DNA from: Allobosea sp. UNC402CLCol
Lineage (GTDB): Bacteria; Pseudomonadota; Alphaproteobacteria; Rhizobiales; Beijerinckiaceae
Direction: 5' to 3'
DNA: 64,000 nucleotides
Assembly (NCBI RefSeq): GCF_000745475.1
Contig: NZ_JQJJ01000008.1
Location: 434,001 to 498,000, forward strand
Position 1 is the first letter of the stretch; every line of letters begins with the position of its first letter. Under the pieces are notes generated by a model. The model saw only the letters and a program-made list of their open reading frames with translations. It searched no databases and was not told the DNA's origin. Position numbers and translations under genes: made by a program. This document shows positions 19,593 through 28,454 of the stretch, piece after piece.

Positions 19593-21043
19593 CACTGGAT
19601 CTCCGACAACGCTTTCCGGACCACGTCGTGATCGGAGAACGGCAATGTGCGCTCGCCCACGATCTGGCCGGTTTCATGGCCTTTTCCGGCCACGACCAGC
19701 AAATCCCCAGGCATCAGCATGCATACCGCGCTTCTGATCGCCTCCTCGCGGTCGCCGATTTCCAGGAGCCTCGGCGAGGCGGCCATGATCTCGGCCCGGA
19801 TCACCGACGGATCCTCGCTGCGCGGATTGTCGTCGGTGACGATGGCGATGTCGGCCTTCTCGGCGGCGATGGCGCCCATCAGCGGTCGCTTGCCCTTGTC
19901 GCGATCGCCACCGCAGCCGAAGACGCAGATCAGCCGCCCCGTCGCATAGGGACGAAGCGTCGTCAGGACCGCAGCGAGCGCATCGGGCTTGTGGGCGTAG
20001 TCGACGACAACGAGCGCGCCATTGGCTTCGCCGACCCGTTCGAGCCGTCCCGCCACCCCCTCCAGCCCGGAAATCGCCTCTAACGCCCGTCGCTTGTCCT
20101 CGCCGGTCGCGATGGCGAGCCCGGCCGCGACCAGCGCGTTTCCGGCCATGAAGTCACCGACCAGCGGCAGCGAAACCGAAATCCGCTCACCGCCGAAACC
20201 GATGCTCAGCCGCTGCACGAAACCGTCCCGCTCATTGGCCAGCAGCGTCAGCGTCTCGCCCTTGCGGCCGACGCCGATGATCGGGTGCCCGCCTGCTTCA
20301 GCGGCGCGCGCCGCCTCTTCGGCATAGGGCTCGTCCCGGTTGATCACAACCGGCGCCCCGGCCGGCAGCAAGTCCCAGAGCCGGAGCTTCGCGGCAAGGT
20401 AATCCTCGACGCTCGGGTGATAGTCGAGATGGTCGCGGCCGAGATTGAGGAAGGCTCCTGCCTTCAGACGCACCCCATCGAGCCGGCGCTGGTCGAGCCC
20501 ATGCGAGGAGGCCTCCATCGCGAGATGGGAGACGCCCTCGCCGGCCAGCCTGTCGAGCGTGGCATGCAGCGAAAGCGGGTCGGGCGTGGTCAGAGAGCCG
20601 TAATCGGCACCCTTCGCGGTGACCACGCCGATCGTGCCGACGCTGGCAGAGGAGCGCCCGAGCGACTGGAAGATCTGGCGGGTGAAGTCGGCGACCGAGG
20701 ATTTTCCGCTCGTCCCTGTCACAGCGACGATGGTTTCGGGCTGGCGCGGATGGAGCTTCGCTGCCGCCAGCGCCAGCGCGAGGCGCGGGTCCTCGACCTC
20801 GGCGAAGGCGACGCCGGCCGGCAGATCCGCCGGGCGCGGGCCGCCCGAAACGACGGCGATGGCGCCATGTCCCACCGCATCCATGATGAAGCGCGCGCCA
20901 TCCGCCTTGGCGCCGGCAAGCGCGACGAAGACGTCGTCCCCCGTGACCTTGCGGCTGTCGAAGGAGACGCCATGCACCGGCTGACTGGCGGCGTCAGCCT
21001 CGAAGGTCTCGGGAAAGAGGTCTCCGAGGCTCAGTCCGGTCAT
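19592..21043 (-). CDS. murE: UDP-MurNAc-L-Ala-D-Glu--meso-DAP ligase MurE
   Basis: Mur ligase adding the third stem residue, 483 aa from ATG 21043. The ATP loop is AVTGTSGKSSVADFTRQ. The signature DNPRSEDP near the C-terminus carries the DNPR motif diagnostic for meso-diaminopimelate rather than lysine. GGTGAG lies 7 nt before ATG 21043 and only 1 nt before the in-frame ATG 21049, so I prefer the former. Its stop is shared with the murF start. Confidence 0.97.
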   Translation of the reverse strand: MTGLSLGDLFPETFEADAASQPVHGVSFDSRKVTGDDVFVALAGAKADGARFIMDAVGHGAIAVVSGGPRPADLPAGVAFAEVEDPRLALALAAAKLHPRQPETIVAVTGTSGKSSVADFTRQIFQSLGRSSASVGTIGVVTAKGADYGSLTTPDPLSLHATLDRLAGEGVSHLAMEASSHGLDQRRLDGVRLKAGAFLNLGRDHLDYHPSVEDYLAAKLRLWDLLPAGAPVVINRDEPYAEEAARAAEAGGHPIIGVGRKGETLTLLANERDGFVQRLSIGFGGERISVSLPLVGDFMAGNALVAAGLAIATGEDKRRALEAISGLEGVAGRLERVGEANGALVVVDYAHKPDALAAVLTTLRPYATGRLICVFGCGGDRDKGKRPLMGAIAAEKADIAIVTDDNPRSEDPSVIRAEIMAASPRLLEIGDREEAIRSAVCMLMPGDLLVVAGKGHETGQIVGERTLPFSDHDVVRKALSEIQ

Positions 21044-21070
21044 CGTCATGCTCACCGTTATAGGCCGAGA

Positions 21071-22849
21071 TCAGCGCGAGCCCCAGGCCCCGAGCTTCGC
21101 CATCAGCGGGAAGGGCGAAGGCGGCGGGTCGAAGCGCGGTGCGACGCCGAGCAGCGGAGCCGCGCGTTCGATCAGCTTGCCCGTGGTGACGCCGCCGTTC
21201 CAGGCCGCAGTCGAATAACCGCCGCTCTCGGCATAGCCCTTCGGCTCGTCATAGATGGTGAGGAAGAGATAGCGCGGCTTGTCGGACGGCACGATGGCCG
21301 TGAAGGTCGTGAAGTTCTTGTTCTTGGAATAGCGACCACCGATGACCTTTTCGGCCGTGCCGGTCTTGCCGCCGACGAAATAGCCGGCGACATCCGCCTT
21401 CTTGGCCGAACCCTTCTCGCCGTTGATGCGCATGATGAAGCGCAGCGCCTCGGAGGTCTCCGGCTTGATCACGCGGGTCGCGACCTGCATCGCCTCCTCC
21501 TGCGAGCGCTTCAGGAAGGTCGGCTTCATCAGATAGCCGCCATTGACCAGCGCGCCGACCGCAGCGATCGCCTGCAGCGGCGCGACGGCAAGGCCGTGGC
21601 CGAAGGCGATGGTCGCGGTGTTGATCTCGCCCCAGCGCTGCGGAACGATCGGGGCAGCGCTCTCCGGCAACTCCGTCGTCATCCGGTCGAGCTGCATCAT
21701 CTTCTTGAGGAAAGCCTTATGGCCCTCGACGCCGACGGCCAGCGCCATCTTGATCGAGCCCATGTTCGAGGAATGCACGAAGACCTCGGGGACAGTCAGG
21801 GTCCGGCCGGTGCCGTGATATTCCTTGATGACCTGGCGGCCGAACCGCATCATCCCGCCGGCGGTCGAGAAGCTGGAGTTGATGTTGACCTTGCCGGAAT
21901 CCAGCGCCATCGCGATGGTCAGGGCCTTGAAGGTCGAGCCCATCTCGTAGACGCCGACACTCATCCGGTTGATCCGGTCCTTCTCCAGCGCATCGACCGG
22001 ATTGTTCGGGTCGAAATCCGGCAGCGAGACCAGCGCAATGACCTCGCCGGTGGTGACGTCCATGATCGCGCCCGCGGCGGCGATCGCCTTGAAACGCTCC
22101 ATGCCCTTGACCAGCTCGTCGCGCAGCACATGCTCGACGCGCAAATCGATCGAGAGCTTGATCGGCTTCAGGTCGCTCGCCTGGCTGGTGAGGCCGGCGC
22201 CGTTCAGGTCCTGCAGCCCTTGCGAGTCGATGTACTTCTCCATCCCGGCGATACCGATATTGTCGATATTGGCGAAGCCGAGCACATGGGCCGCGGCCGG
22301 GCCGTTCGGGTAGAAGCGCTTGTGCTCGGGCAGGAAGCCGACGCCGGGTATTCCGAGGCGGTAGACCTCCGCCTGCTGGCGTGGGGTGATCTCGCGCTTG
22401 ACCCAGACGAAGCCCTTCTTGGTGCCGAGCTTGTCGCGCAGATCCTTGGCGTCGAGTTCGGGCAGCACGGCCGTCAAAAGCTCGGTCGCCTCGTCCTTGT
22501 CGAGGATCTTGCGCGGCTCGGCGAAGACCGAGACGACGCCGATATCGGTGGCGAGGATCTCGCCATTGCGGTCGACGATGTCGGGCCGGGCCGCCGAAAT
22601 CGCGTTCGAGCTCGCCCGCCGGATGCCGACCTGCTCGTTCGGCAGCGTCGCCAGCAGCGCAAGCCGGGCGGTGATCGCGATGAACAGCACCGAGAAGCCG
22701 AGGATGACGAGGCCGACGCGCGGCTGCGCCTTCTCGCCACTCATATGGAAGACGTCGCGCAGCCAGGCGAGACGCGAACGCTGGACGGGCGCCTCGAAGA
22801 TTTCCGTCTCGGCCGCGGGGGCCTGTTCGGTCCGGGTCGTGTCGGTCAT
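21071..22849 (-). CDS. ftsI: Septal peptidoglycan transpeptidase FtsI (PBP3)
   Basis: Class B penicillin-binding protein that cross-links septal peptidoglycan with FtsW, 592 aa. It has a cytoplasmic N-terminus, one membrane anchor (VGLVILGFSVLFIAITARLA), a pedestal domain and a transpeptidase domain. The active-site motifs are YEMGSTFKAL (Ser-x-x-Lys), HSSNMGS (SxN) and GGKTGTAEK (KTG). The ATG overlaps the ftsL stop by 4 nt (ATGA). Confidence 0.97.
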   Translation of the reverse strand: MTDTTRTEQAPAAETEIFEAPVQRSRLAWLRDVFHMSGEKAQPRVGLVILGFSVLFIAITARLALLATLPNEQVGIRRASSNAISAARPDIVDRNGEILATDIGVVSVFAEPRKILDKDEATELLTAVLPELDAKDLRDKLGTKKGFVWVKREITPRQQAEVYRLGIPGVGFLPEHKRFYPNGPAAAHVLGFANIDNIGIAGMEKYIDSQGLQDLNGAGLTSQASDLKPIKLSIDLRVEHVLRDELVKGMERFKAIAAAGAIMDVTTGEVIALVSLPDFDPNNPVDALEKDRINRMSVGVYEMGSTFKALTIAMALDSGKVNINSSFSTAGGMMRFGRQVIKEYHGTGRTLTVPEVFVHSSNMGSIKMALAVGVEGHKAFLKKMMQLDRMTTELPESAAPIVPQRWGEINTATIAFGHGLAVAPLQAIAAVGALVNGGYLMKPTFLKRSQEEAMQVATRVIKPETSEALRFIMRINGEKGSAKKADVAGYFVGGKTGTAEKVIGGRYSKNKNFTTFTAIVPSDKPRYLFLTIYDEPKGYAESGGYSTAAWNGGVTTGKLIERAAPLLGVAPRFDPPPSPFPLMAKLGAWGSR

Positions 22850-23232
22850 GGCATGGCTCCGGGCGTGGTCGCGCTCGCCTTGGCGCTTTTCGGCGTCTCC
22901 GTCGGCAGGCCGAGGCCCAGATCCTCGAGCTTGCGGCCGATGGCATCGACCTTGGGGCCGCGATTGGGAATCTCGGACGGCTTCACCACCTGCGTCGCCT
23001 GGAAGGGCTGCAGATCGAGATGCCGGTCGGCCAGCGTCTGGATGCGGTCAGGGCGGTTGAGGAATTGCCATTCCGCCTTGAGCACCTGGATCGCGTCGCG
23101 CTCGCGCTGCGTCTTGGTCTTGAGCTTCTGCAGATGCTCGGTCGCCAGCGTCGTCTCGTACTTGATCGTGTAGGCATAGACCGCCGAGGAGACGAGCGCG
23201 CCGATGGCGATGACATGGAGAAACTTGATCAC
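22846..23232 (-). CDS. ftsL: Cell division protein FtsL
   Basis: Small bitopic divisome protein of 128 aa. It has an N-terminal membrane segment (MIKFLHVIAIGALVSSAVYA), then a periplasmic coiled coil (TLATEHLQKLKTKTQRERDAIQVLK) and a Pro-rich tail. The only suitable start is GTG 23232, 2 bp past the rsmH stop, with GGAG upstream inside rsmH. It is assigned mostly by position between rsmH and ftsI and by architecture, since FtsL sequences diverge quickly. Confidence 0.88.
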   Translation of the reverse strand: MIKFLHVIAIGALVSSAVYAYTIKYETTLATEHLQKLKTKTQRERDAIQVLKAEWQFLNRPDRIQTLADRHLDLQPFQATQVVKPSEIPNRGPKVDAIGRKLEDLGLGLPTETPKSAKASATTPGAMP

Positions 23233-23234
23233 GC

Positions 23235-24275
23235 TCAGCTTCTCCGGCGTGGCGAGGGTTCGGGAATGCCGGCGAGCGCGACGAGCCCGGCCTCGGCCCG
23301 GCGCGGCGGCGCATCGAGGCGCTCGGCGACGCGCAGCTTGGCCGAGCGCGCCCGCGGATTGGCCCGCATCTCCGCCTCGGAGGGCGCGACCGCGCCCCTC
23401 TCGACGAGGCGGAAGGTCGGTTGCCTTGCCGCGACCGCCGGCGCATGGCGCGAGCCGGACGGGACGCGGCCGGAGCGTTCGGCCAGGAATTGCTTGACGA
23501 TGCGGTCTTCCAGCGAATGGAAGGTCACGACCACCAGCCGTCCGCCCGGACCCAGCACGGCCTCCGCCGCATGCAGGGCGCGAACCAGCTCGCCGAGCTC
23601 GTCATTGACCGCGATGCGCAGCGCCTGGAACACCCGCGTCGCCGGATGCGCCCCGCCGGGCTCGCCCCTGACGATGCCGGCGACCAGATCGGCAAGCTGC
23701 TTCGTTGTGGCCAGCGGCGCCTTGCGGCGCGCCTCGATCACGGCCCGCGCCACGGCGCGCGAACGGCGCTCCTCCCCATAGTGATAGAAGATATTGGCGA
23801 GCAGCCCTTCCTCGGCCTCGTTGACGATATCGGCGGCGCTTTGCCCCTCGCCGCTCATGCGCATGTCGAGCGGACCGTCGAAGCGGAACGAAAAACCGCG
23901 CTCGGGCTGATCGATCTGCATCGACGAGACGCCGATATCGAGCACGACGCCGTCGAGCGGGACCATGCGGAAGCGCTCGGCCTCCTCGGCGAGTTCGCCG
24001 AAGCGCGCCTGCGACAGCGTCAGCCGCCCGGCCATCGCCGCAACCAGATCGGCCCCGCCCGCGATCGCGCTCGGATCACGGTCGAGCCCGAGCAGGATCG
24101 CATCCGGCGCGACATCGAGGATCGCCTTGCTGTAGCCCCCTGCCCCGAAGGTGCCGTCGAGATAGCGCCCGCCCGGCTTCGGCGCGAGCGCGGCCAGAAC
24201 CTCCGCGAGAAGCACGGGCACGTGACGAGGCGCCTCGTCACCGGCACCGTCACGACGGTCACCCTGGTCCGTCAT
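23235..24275 (-). CDS. rsmH: 16S rRNA (cytosine1402-N4)-methyltransferase RsmH
   Basis: SAM-dependent methyltransferase for C1402 of 16S rRNA, 346 aa. Motifs are [14 protein letters not shown], the SAM loop [42 protein letters not shown], and [18 protein letters not shown] 24275 overlaps the mraZ stop (ATGA). The open frame continues far upstream, but that part is antisense-frame shadow of mraZ and is excluded. Confidence 0.97.
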   Translation of the reverse strand: MTDQGDRRDGAGDEAPRHVPVLLAEVLAALAPKPGGRYLDGTFGAGGYSKAILDVAPDAILLGLDRDPSAIAGGADLVAAMAGRLTLSQARFGELAEEAERFRMVPLDGVVLDIGVSSMQIDQPERGFSFRFDGPLDMRMSGEGQSAADIVNEAEEGLLANIFYHYGEERRSRAVARAVIEARRKAPLATTKQLADLVAGIVRGEPGGAHPATRVFQALRIAVNDELGELVRALHAAEAVLGPGGRLVVVTFHSLEDRIVKQFLAERSGRVPSGSRHAPAVAARQPTFRLVERGAVAPSEAEMRANPRARSAKLRVAERLDAPPRRAEAGLVALAGIPEPSPRRRS

Positions 24276-24745
24276 GAGCTCGAACCTCCTGCCGTAACGG
24301 TCAATCCTCCAAGCGTCCGCTTGACGTCGCGCAGCCGGCTCCGCGCCGCGTCGAGATGGGCGCGGAAGCGCTCCGGCTCCCAGATCTGGAATTTGTGGCC
24401 ATGCCCGACGAACGTCACCGCGTCGCCGATGCCGGCATGCGCTTTCAGCGCCTCGCTCAGCACGATCCGCCCTTCCGGGTCGACCTTCAGCACCTCCGAG
24501 GTGCCGTTCAGCGCCGTCGAGAGCAGCTCCCACTCGTCCGAGAACGGCGAGAAGCGCGCCAGGATGTCGTCGATCGTCGCCCGCAGCGCGTTGCCCCCGG
24601 CATCGAGCGCCGGCAGGTCGAGCCCCTGATGGACGTAAAGCCCCTCGTAGCCGTCCTTCGCGAGAACGGAGCGAAAGCTCGAAGGAATGGAAACGCGCCC
24701 CTTGGCGTCCAGCCGGTTGGTGAAGTTCGAGACGAAGCGGTCCAT
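24272..24745 (-). CDS. mraZ: Transcriptional regulator MraZ
   Basis: First gene of the dcw cluster: an AbrB-like double-fold DNA-binding protein that represses its own operon in enterobacteria. It is 157 aa from ATG 24745, which has GGGAGG about 8 nt upstream. The two MraZ repeats are recognisable as [16 protein letters not shown] and [14 protein letters not shown], carrying the DxxGR signatures. A longer in-frame start at 24862 is rejected. The upstream array at 24907-24940 matches MraZ boxes. Confidence 0.96.
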   Translation of the reverse strand: MDRFVSNFTNRLDAKGRVSIPSSFRSVLAKDGYEGLYVHQGLDLPALDAGGNALRATIDDILARFSPFSDEWELLSTALNGTSEVLKVDPEGRIVLSEALKAHAGIGDAVTFVGHGHKFQIWEPERFRAHLDAARSRLRDVKRTLGGLTVTAGGSSS

Positions 24746-24906
24746 CAACGCCGCCTCCCGGCCTGCTCTCCACATCACCGCGGGACACAGGTCCCTGCGG
24801 CGGAAAACCCCTCCGTCGAAGCAGGCAAGCAGCGCCCGGCGACCAAAATCCGCGCGGCACACGGAGCCTGATCTGAGAACTGCCTGTCGGCTTCGACGGG
24901 ATGATT

Positions 24907-24940
24907 TGGGATATCATGGGCAATCATGGGCGTCAATGGA
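24907..24940. promoter_or_regulatory. MraZ box array overlapping the dcw promoter
   Basis: On the plus strand TGGG occurs at 24907, 24917 and 24927, with TGGA at 24937: an exact 10-bp period matching TGGGN-N5 repeats bound by MraZ. Reading the minus strand, the same DNA holds a promoter with -35 TTGACG (24936-24931), 17-bp spacer and -10 TATCCC (24913-24908). The array would thus overlay the mraZ promoter, about 160 bp upstream of the mraZ ATG. The rest of 24746-25084 shows no gene. Confidence 0.7.
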
Positions 24941-25084
24941 ATCGCCGGCACGAGTCGGTGCCTGCGATGGCTCGCTGCCATCACAGCCCGTTATGGTTAA
25001 GTATCCGTAAGCACGGGGAATTCGCCTCGTTTCCGCCGCAATTCAAAGCGGCGGACCGAGCGAGAGCCTGCAAAAAATTTCCGC

Positions 25085-25564
25085 TCAATCCTCGCGGGCG
25101 GCCGCCAGCAGGGCATCCCGGACAAGGCCGAGCTGCTCGCGCAGCCCCTTGGCGCCGGGCGCGGTGGCGCCCAGAGCGCAGCCGATCGCCTCCTGAACGC
25201 GACGGCCCTGTGCGCGCAGGGCCTCGCCCTTCTCGCTCAGATGGATGCGCACCTGCCGCTCATCGGCCGCGTCGCGCTCGCGCCGGAGGACGCCCGCACT
25301 CTCGAGCCGCTTCAGCAGCGGCGTCAGCGTGCCGGAATCCAGCATCAGCCTTTTGCCGAGCGCCTTCACCGTCGGCCCGTCATCTTCCCACAATGCGAGC
25401 ATGACGAGATATTGCGGATAGGTCAGCCCGAGCTCGGCCAGCACCGGCCGGTAGACGCGGTTGAAGGCATGGCTCGCCTGATAGATCGCGAAGCACAATT
25501 GCTGGTCGAGCCGCGGCGTGGCGGCGTCGTTCTGCTCGCGGTCGGATTTGTCCCCGGACACCAT
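25085..25564 (-). CDS. ohrR: OhrR-type MarR-family peroxide-sensing repressor
   Basis: MarR-fold regulator of 159 aa. The N-terminal stretch [20 protein letters not shown] contains Cys24, the organic-hydroperoxide-sensing cysteine position of OhrR. It is followed by [16 protein letters not shown] and the wing residues [20 protein letters not shown] second Cys (IGCALG) in the C-terminal helix could form a two-Cys sensor. The ATG pair at 25567/25564 lies after AGAGG; 25564 gives better spacing. It diverges from ohr across a shared operator. Confidence 0.93.
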   Translation of the reverse strand: MVSGDKSDREQNDAATPRLDQQLCFAIYQASHAFNRVYRPVLAELGLTYPQYLVMLALWEDDGPTVKALGKRLMLDSGTLTPLLKRLESAGVLRRERDAADERQVRIHLSEKGEALRAQGRRVQEAIGCALGATAPGAKGLREQLGLVRDALLAAARED

Positions 25565-25642
25565 CATGCCTCTGCCATCGCCTTCTCAACGCAAAGCCGA
25601 AACCGGAGCGACAATCAACTCCGCGTGACCATCTCAAATTTC

Positions 25643-25680
25643 ATTGTTGACAATTTAATTGCACACAATCTAAATGGCAA
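25643..25680. promoter_or_regulatory. Divergent ohrR/ohr promoter-operator
   Basis: A bipartite palindrome is centred on 25656: outer arms ATTGT (25643-25647) and ACAAT (25665-25669), inner CAATTTAATTG (25651-25661). Forward promoter: TTGACA (25647-25652), 18-bp spacer, TAAATG (25671-25676). Reverse promoter: TTGCCA (25680-25675), 17-bp spacer, TAAATT (25657-25652). Both promoters overlap the palindrome, so OhrR bound here would silence both genes. Confidence 0.78.
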
Positions 25681-25714
25681 GCATTGGTTCACCCGAGAGA
25701 GAAGGAACCCGACC

Positions 25715-26137
25715 ATGAAGATCCTCTACACCGCCCATGGCTCCGCCACCGGCGGCCGCGAAGGCCAGGCCGCAACCGATACCGGCAACGTCAAGCTCGT
25801 GCTGAACACGCCGAAGGAACTCGGCGGCGGCGGCGGCGACGGCACCAATCCCGAGCAGCTTTTCTCGATGGGCTATTCGGCCTGTTTCCTCGGCGCGCTG
25901 AAGTTCGTCGCCGGCAAGGAGAAGGTGAAGATCCCGGAAGACGCCCGCGTCAGCGCCGATATCGGCATCGGCCCGCGCGACGACGGCACCGGCTTCGGCA
26001 TTGCGGCCAAGCTGACGATCTCCGTTCCCGGCGTCGACAGGGCGGTGGTCGAGGACCTCGTCCAGAAGGCCCATATCGTCTGCCCGTATTCCCACGCCAC
26101 GCGCGGTAACATCGACGTCGAGCTGAAGGTCGCCTGA
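25715..26137 (+). CDS. ohr: Organic hydroperoxide resistance protein Ohr
   Basis: Thiol peroxidase of the Ohr/OsmC fold that reduces organic and fatty-acid hydroperoxides, usually recycled by lipoylated proteins. It is 140 aa, full length. The two catalytic cysteines are Cys57 ([10 protein letters not shown]) and Cys123 ([12 protein letters not shown]). ATG 25715 follows AAGGA by about 8 nt; an upstream in-frame extension through the ohrR region is rejected. A perfect hairpin 23 bp past the stop ends the transcript. Confidence 0.97.
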   Translation: MKILYTAHGSATGGREGQAATDTGNVKLVLNTPKELGGGGGDGTNPEQLFSMGYSACFLGALKFVAGKEKVKIPEDARVSADIGIGPRDDGTGFGIAAKLTISVPGVDRAVVEDLVQKAHIVCPYSHATRGNIDVELKVA

Positions 26138-26160
26138 GAGCCGCACGGTGCAGGACAAGC

Positions 26161-26190
26161 GAAAGGGCCGGGATCGCTCCCGGCCCTTTC
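26161..26190. terminator. Bidirectional hairpin between ohr and rnpB
   Basis: GAAAGGGCCGGGA and TCCCGGCCCTTTC form a perfect 13-bp stem around TCGC. The stem ends in TTTC on both strands. It sits between the convergent ohr (plus) and rnpB (minus) and can serve both. Confidence 0.8.
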
Positions 26191-26202
26191 CGCATCCGGT
26201 AG

Positions 26203-26599
26203 GTGCCAGTCGGCCTATAAGCCGGGTTCTGGATGGCCGGAGGATCGCTCCCCCGACGTGACGGCCATTCCTCTGGGACGCGCATTGCTGCGCGCCTCGA
26301 GCAACCAACCCGGACGACAAGGCTCAGAAACCAGCCCCTCCCCGCTTGCGCGAAAAGCATCGTCCCTATTCGGTTTTGCTCCCGGTGGGGCTTGCCATGC
26401 CGGCCCCGTTGCCGGGCCCGCGGTGCGCTCTTACCGCACCTTTTCACCCTTACCTGCGGCCGAAGCCGAAGGCGGTTCGATCTCTGTGGCGCTTTCCCTG
26501 GGGTCGCCCCCGCCGGACGTTATCCGGCACCGTGTTTCCGTGGAGCCCGGACTTTCCTCCCTCGCAAGCGAGAGCGGCCGTCCGGCCGACTGGCGAAGG
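26203..26599 (-). ncRNA. rnpB: RNase P RNA
   Basis: Catalytic RNA of ribonuclease P, which matures tRNA 5' ends. On the minus strand the 5' part contains GCCAGTCGGCC (26594-26584), then the conserved P4/J region GAGGGAGGAAAGTCCGGGCT followed by CCACGG. The 3' end has AGAACCCGGCTTATAGGCC and GGCCGACTGGC (26215-26205), which pairs exactly with the 5' element to form P1. The length of about 395 nt fits alphaproteobacterial type A RNA. Exact termini are estimated from P1. Open frames crossing this region are not genes. Confidence 0.95.
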
Positions 26600-26649
26600 G
26601 GAGATGCGCGCTGGCGCGGCCGGCGTCAAGCGCGGCCGCAAAATAGCGG

Positions 26650-27312
26650 TCAGTTGCGAGCGGTGATGGTGCGCACTTTGGCACAGTAGGTGCGGTTGGC
26701 GCCGTTCATATGCGTCGTCATATGCCCGCTCTGGTACTTCATGACGGTGCGGCAGGTATCGCCGCCGGCCATCCGATAGGCCATCGCCAGATATTTCATG
26801 CCGTAGCGGGCGTTGGTCTCGGCATCGAGCAGCCCGTTCGCACCGCCGGAGTAGCCCAGGCCGCGTGCAGTCTGATGGCGGATCTGCATCAGGCCGAAAT
26901 TGCCGGCATGGGATGCGCGCGGGTTGTAGCGGCTCTCGATCCGCACCACGGCATCGGCCAACGAGAACGGAATCCCGTTCTCGGCGGCATGGCGGGCGAC
27001 CAGCGCCCTCAGCCCCTCGGAACCGGCCGGCGCGGCGAGCGGCGTCCTGCCGGAACGCGCCTCGGCGGCCTTGACGTGGCGGAGATCTTCCTTCGCGGCG
27101 GCACGGGCCTCCTTGCCCGTTTTCGCCGCCGCCTTGGTCGCGGCAGTGCCCAGGCTTCCGGTCGTGTCACCGGCTTTCTCACGGGCAATTTCCGCGTCGC
27201 GAACGAGCAGCGCCCTGGGGTCCGTTTCCGCGTTCACGAATTCCCCCGCCGACGCAATCGCGGGAAGGCTAATCAGGAGCGCAGCAGCGAGACCGCCAAA
27301 GACATACCGCAT
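26650..27312 (-). CDS. Exported lytic-transglycosylase-like (SLT domain) protein
   Basis: 220-aa protein from ATG 27312 with a signal peptide (MRYVFGGLAAALLISLPAIA, cleaved near ASA-GEF), an Ala/Lys-rich spacer, then a lysozyme-like SLT domain. The domain has the catalytic-Glu motif VVRIESRYNPRASH, the GLMQIRHQTARGLG loop and the NARYGMKYLAMAYRM helix. It should cleave peptidoglycan glycan strands in the periplasm. Two C-terminal cysteines may form a disulfide. An upstream ATG at 27381 would displace the signal peptide and is not preferred. Confidence 0.88.
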   Translation of the reverse strand: MRYVFGGLAAALLISLPAIASAGEFVNAETDPRALLVRDAEIAREKAGDTTGSLGTAATKAAAKTGKEARAAAKEDLRHVKAAEARSGRTPLAAPAGSEGLRALVARHAAENGIPFSLADAVVRIESRYNPRASHAGNFGLMQIRHQTARGLGYSGGANGLLDAETNARYGMKYLAMAYRMAGGDTCRTVMKYQSGHMTTHMNGANRTYCAKVRTITARN

Positions 27313-27693
27313 GATGAACCGAACCTCATCTGGACAGAACTGATTGGAAGGTGCGGTCAAATGCTGATGGAATGTGTCCATAATCTGACATCATCGACAG
27401 AAAAAGACCATGTAGATTGTGAAACGCGGAATTTAATCTATATTAAGCTGCGAAGTATTTAAACGTATTCGGCGGCCCTATAAGCTTCGCCGGCGCATCG
27501 GGAGGCGCCGCGAAGCAACAAAAGCGAATCGCGGCCACGTTTCCGCCGCATTCCGATCAATTCGTACGATTCGATGCGTCAGGCCGTCGCGTTGCGGGCT
27601 CGTCGACCGGCCGCCTCTTGATCGCAGCCCTCCGCGCTCCCATCATGCAAGCCGCGCTTCGGCGCATGGGATTCACGGGAGACCCGGCCTTTT
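27313..27693. other. Gene-free divergent spacer
   Basis: This 381-bp spacer separates the SLT protein (minus) from the J-domain protein (plus). It contains an AT-rich tract at about 27405-27470 (including TTTAATCTATATTAAG) that probably holds promoters. No gene, RNA or confident promoter was identified. Confidence 0.5.
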
Positions 27694-28443
27694 ATGGCTT
27701 CATCATTCTGGGGTGCGCTCGGTGGCGGCGGGCTTGGGCTCGCGCTGGGCGGCCCGTTGGGCGCGCTCCTGGGGGCTCTCGCCGGGCATGTGCTGATCGA
27801 TCGCGAAGGCGCTCCCTTCGGCCCGGCCCCGCGCGAGCTCGTCTTCACCACCGGCCTCGTCGCGCTGGCCGCCAAGATGGCGCGCTCAGACGGTGTCGTG
27901 ACCTGTGACGAGGTCACCGCGTTCCGGCGCATCGTCGATGTGCCGGCCGATCAGCAGGAGCGTGTCGAGGCGCTGTTCAATCTCGCCAAGCAGACCAGCG
28001 CCGGCTTCGAGGCCTATGCCACGCAGATCGCGGGCGCGTTCCATGACGAGCCGGCGCTGCTGGAGGACGTGCTCGACGGCCTCTTCCTGATCGCTGCCGC
28101 CGATGGCGCGATCCATGAGGCCGAGCATGCCTATCTCCGTGCCGTCGCCGGTATCTTCGGCATCGCCGACAGCGACTTCGCCCGCATCGAGGCGCGGCAT
28201 GTCCGCCGCCGCGACGATCCCTATCTGGTCATCGGCGCCAACCGCGAGATGAACGATGACGAGCTGAAACGGCATTATCGCCGCCTCGTCGCGGCGACGC
28301 ATCCGGACCGCGAGATCGCGCGGGGCCTTCCGGCCGAAGCCGTCGCGATCGCGACCAAGCGTCTCGCGGCCATCAATGCCGCCTGGGACGCGATCCAGCA
28401 CGAGCGCGGCCTGCATCGCCGCCTCTCGCATCAGCCCGCCTGA
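27694..28443 (+). CDS. TerB-region/J-domain protein (DjlA-like co-chaperone)
   Basis: 249-aa protein with a Gly-rich hydrophobic N-terminus (about residues 5-33) likely to sit in the membrane, a TerB-like helical region (about 48-165), and a C-terminal J domain. The J domain keeps the DnaK-stimulating HPD tripeptide at 203-205 (ATHPDRE) after the DELKRHYRRLV helix. This order matches DjlA, a membrane-anchored DnaK co-chaperone. The amidase gene follows after 11 bp and is likely co-transcribed. Confidence 0.88.
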   Translation: MASSFWGALGGGGLGLALGGPLGALLGALAGHVLIDREGAPFGPAPRELVFTTGLVALAAKMARSDGVVTCDEVTAFRRIVDVPADQQERVEALFNLAKQTSAGFEAYATQIAGAFHDEPALLEDVLDGLFLIAAADGAIHEAEHAYLRAVAGIFGIADSDFARIEARHVRRRDDPYLVIGANREMNDDELKRHYRRLVAATHPDREIARGLPAEAVAIATKRLAAINAAWDAIQHERGLHRRLSHQPA

Positions 28444-28454
28444 CACGCCATCCC

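Noticed and set aside
24272..24862. Longer mraZ starting at 24862
   Set aside because: The extra residues ([15 protein letters not shown]...) are not MraZ-like; ATG 24745 has a strong ribosome site and the family's MDRFVSNF start.
25241..25714. N-terminal extension of Ohr through the ohrR region
   Set aside because: It would read through the ohrR gene and the promoter; ATG 25715 has a ribosome site and the family's exact N-terminus.
26233..26689. Several short open frames between ohr and the SLT gene
   Set aside because: They overlie the rnpB RNA, whose P1 and P4 elements are recognisable.
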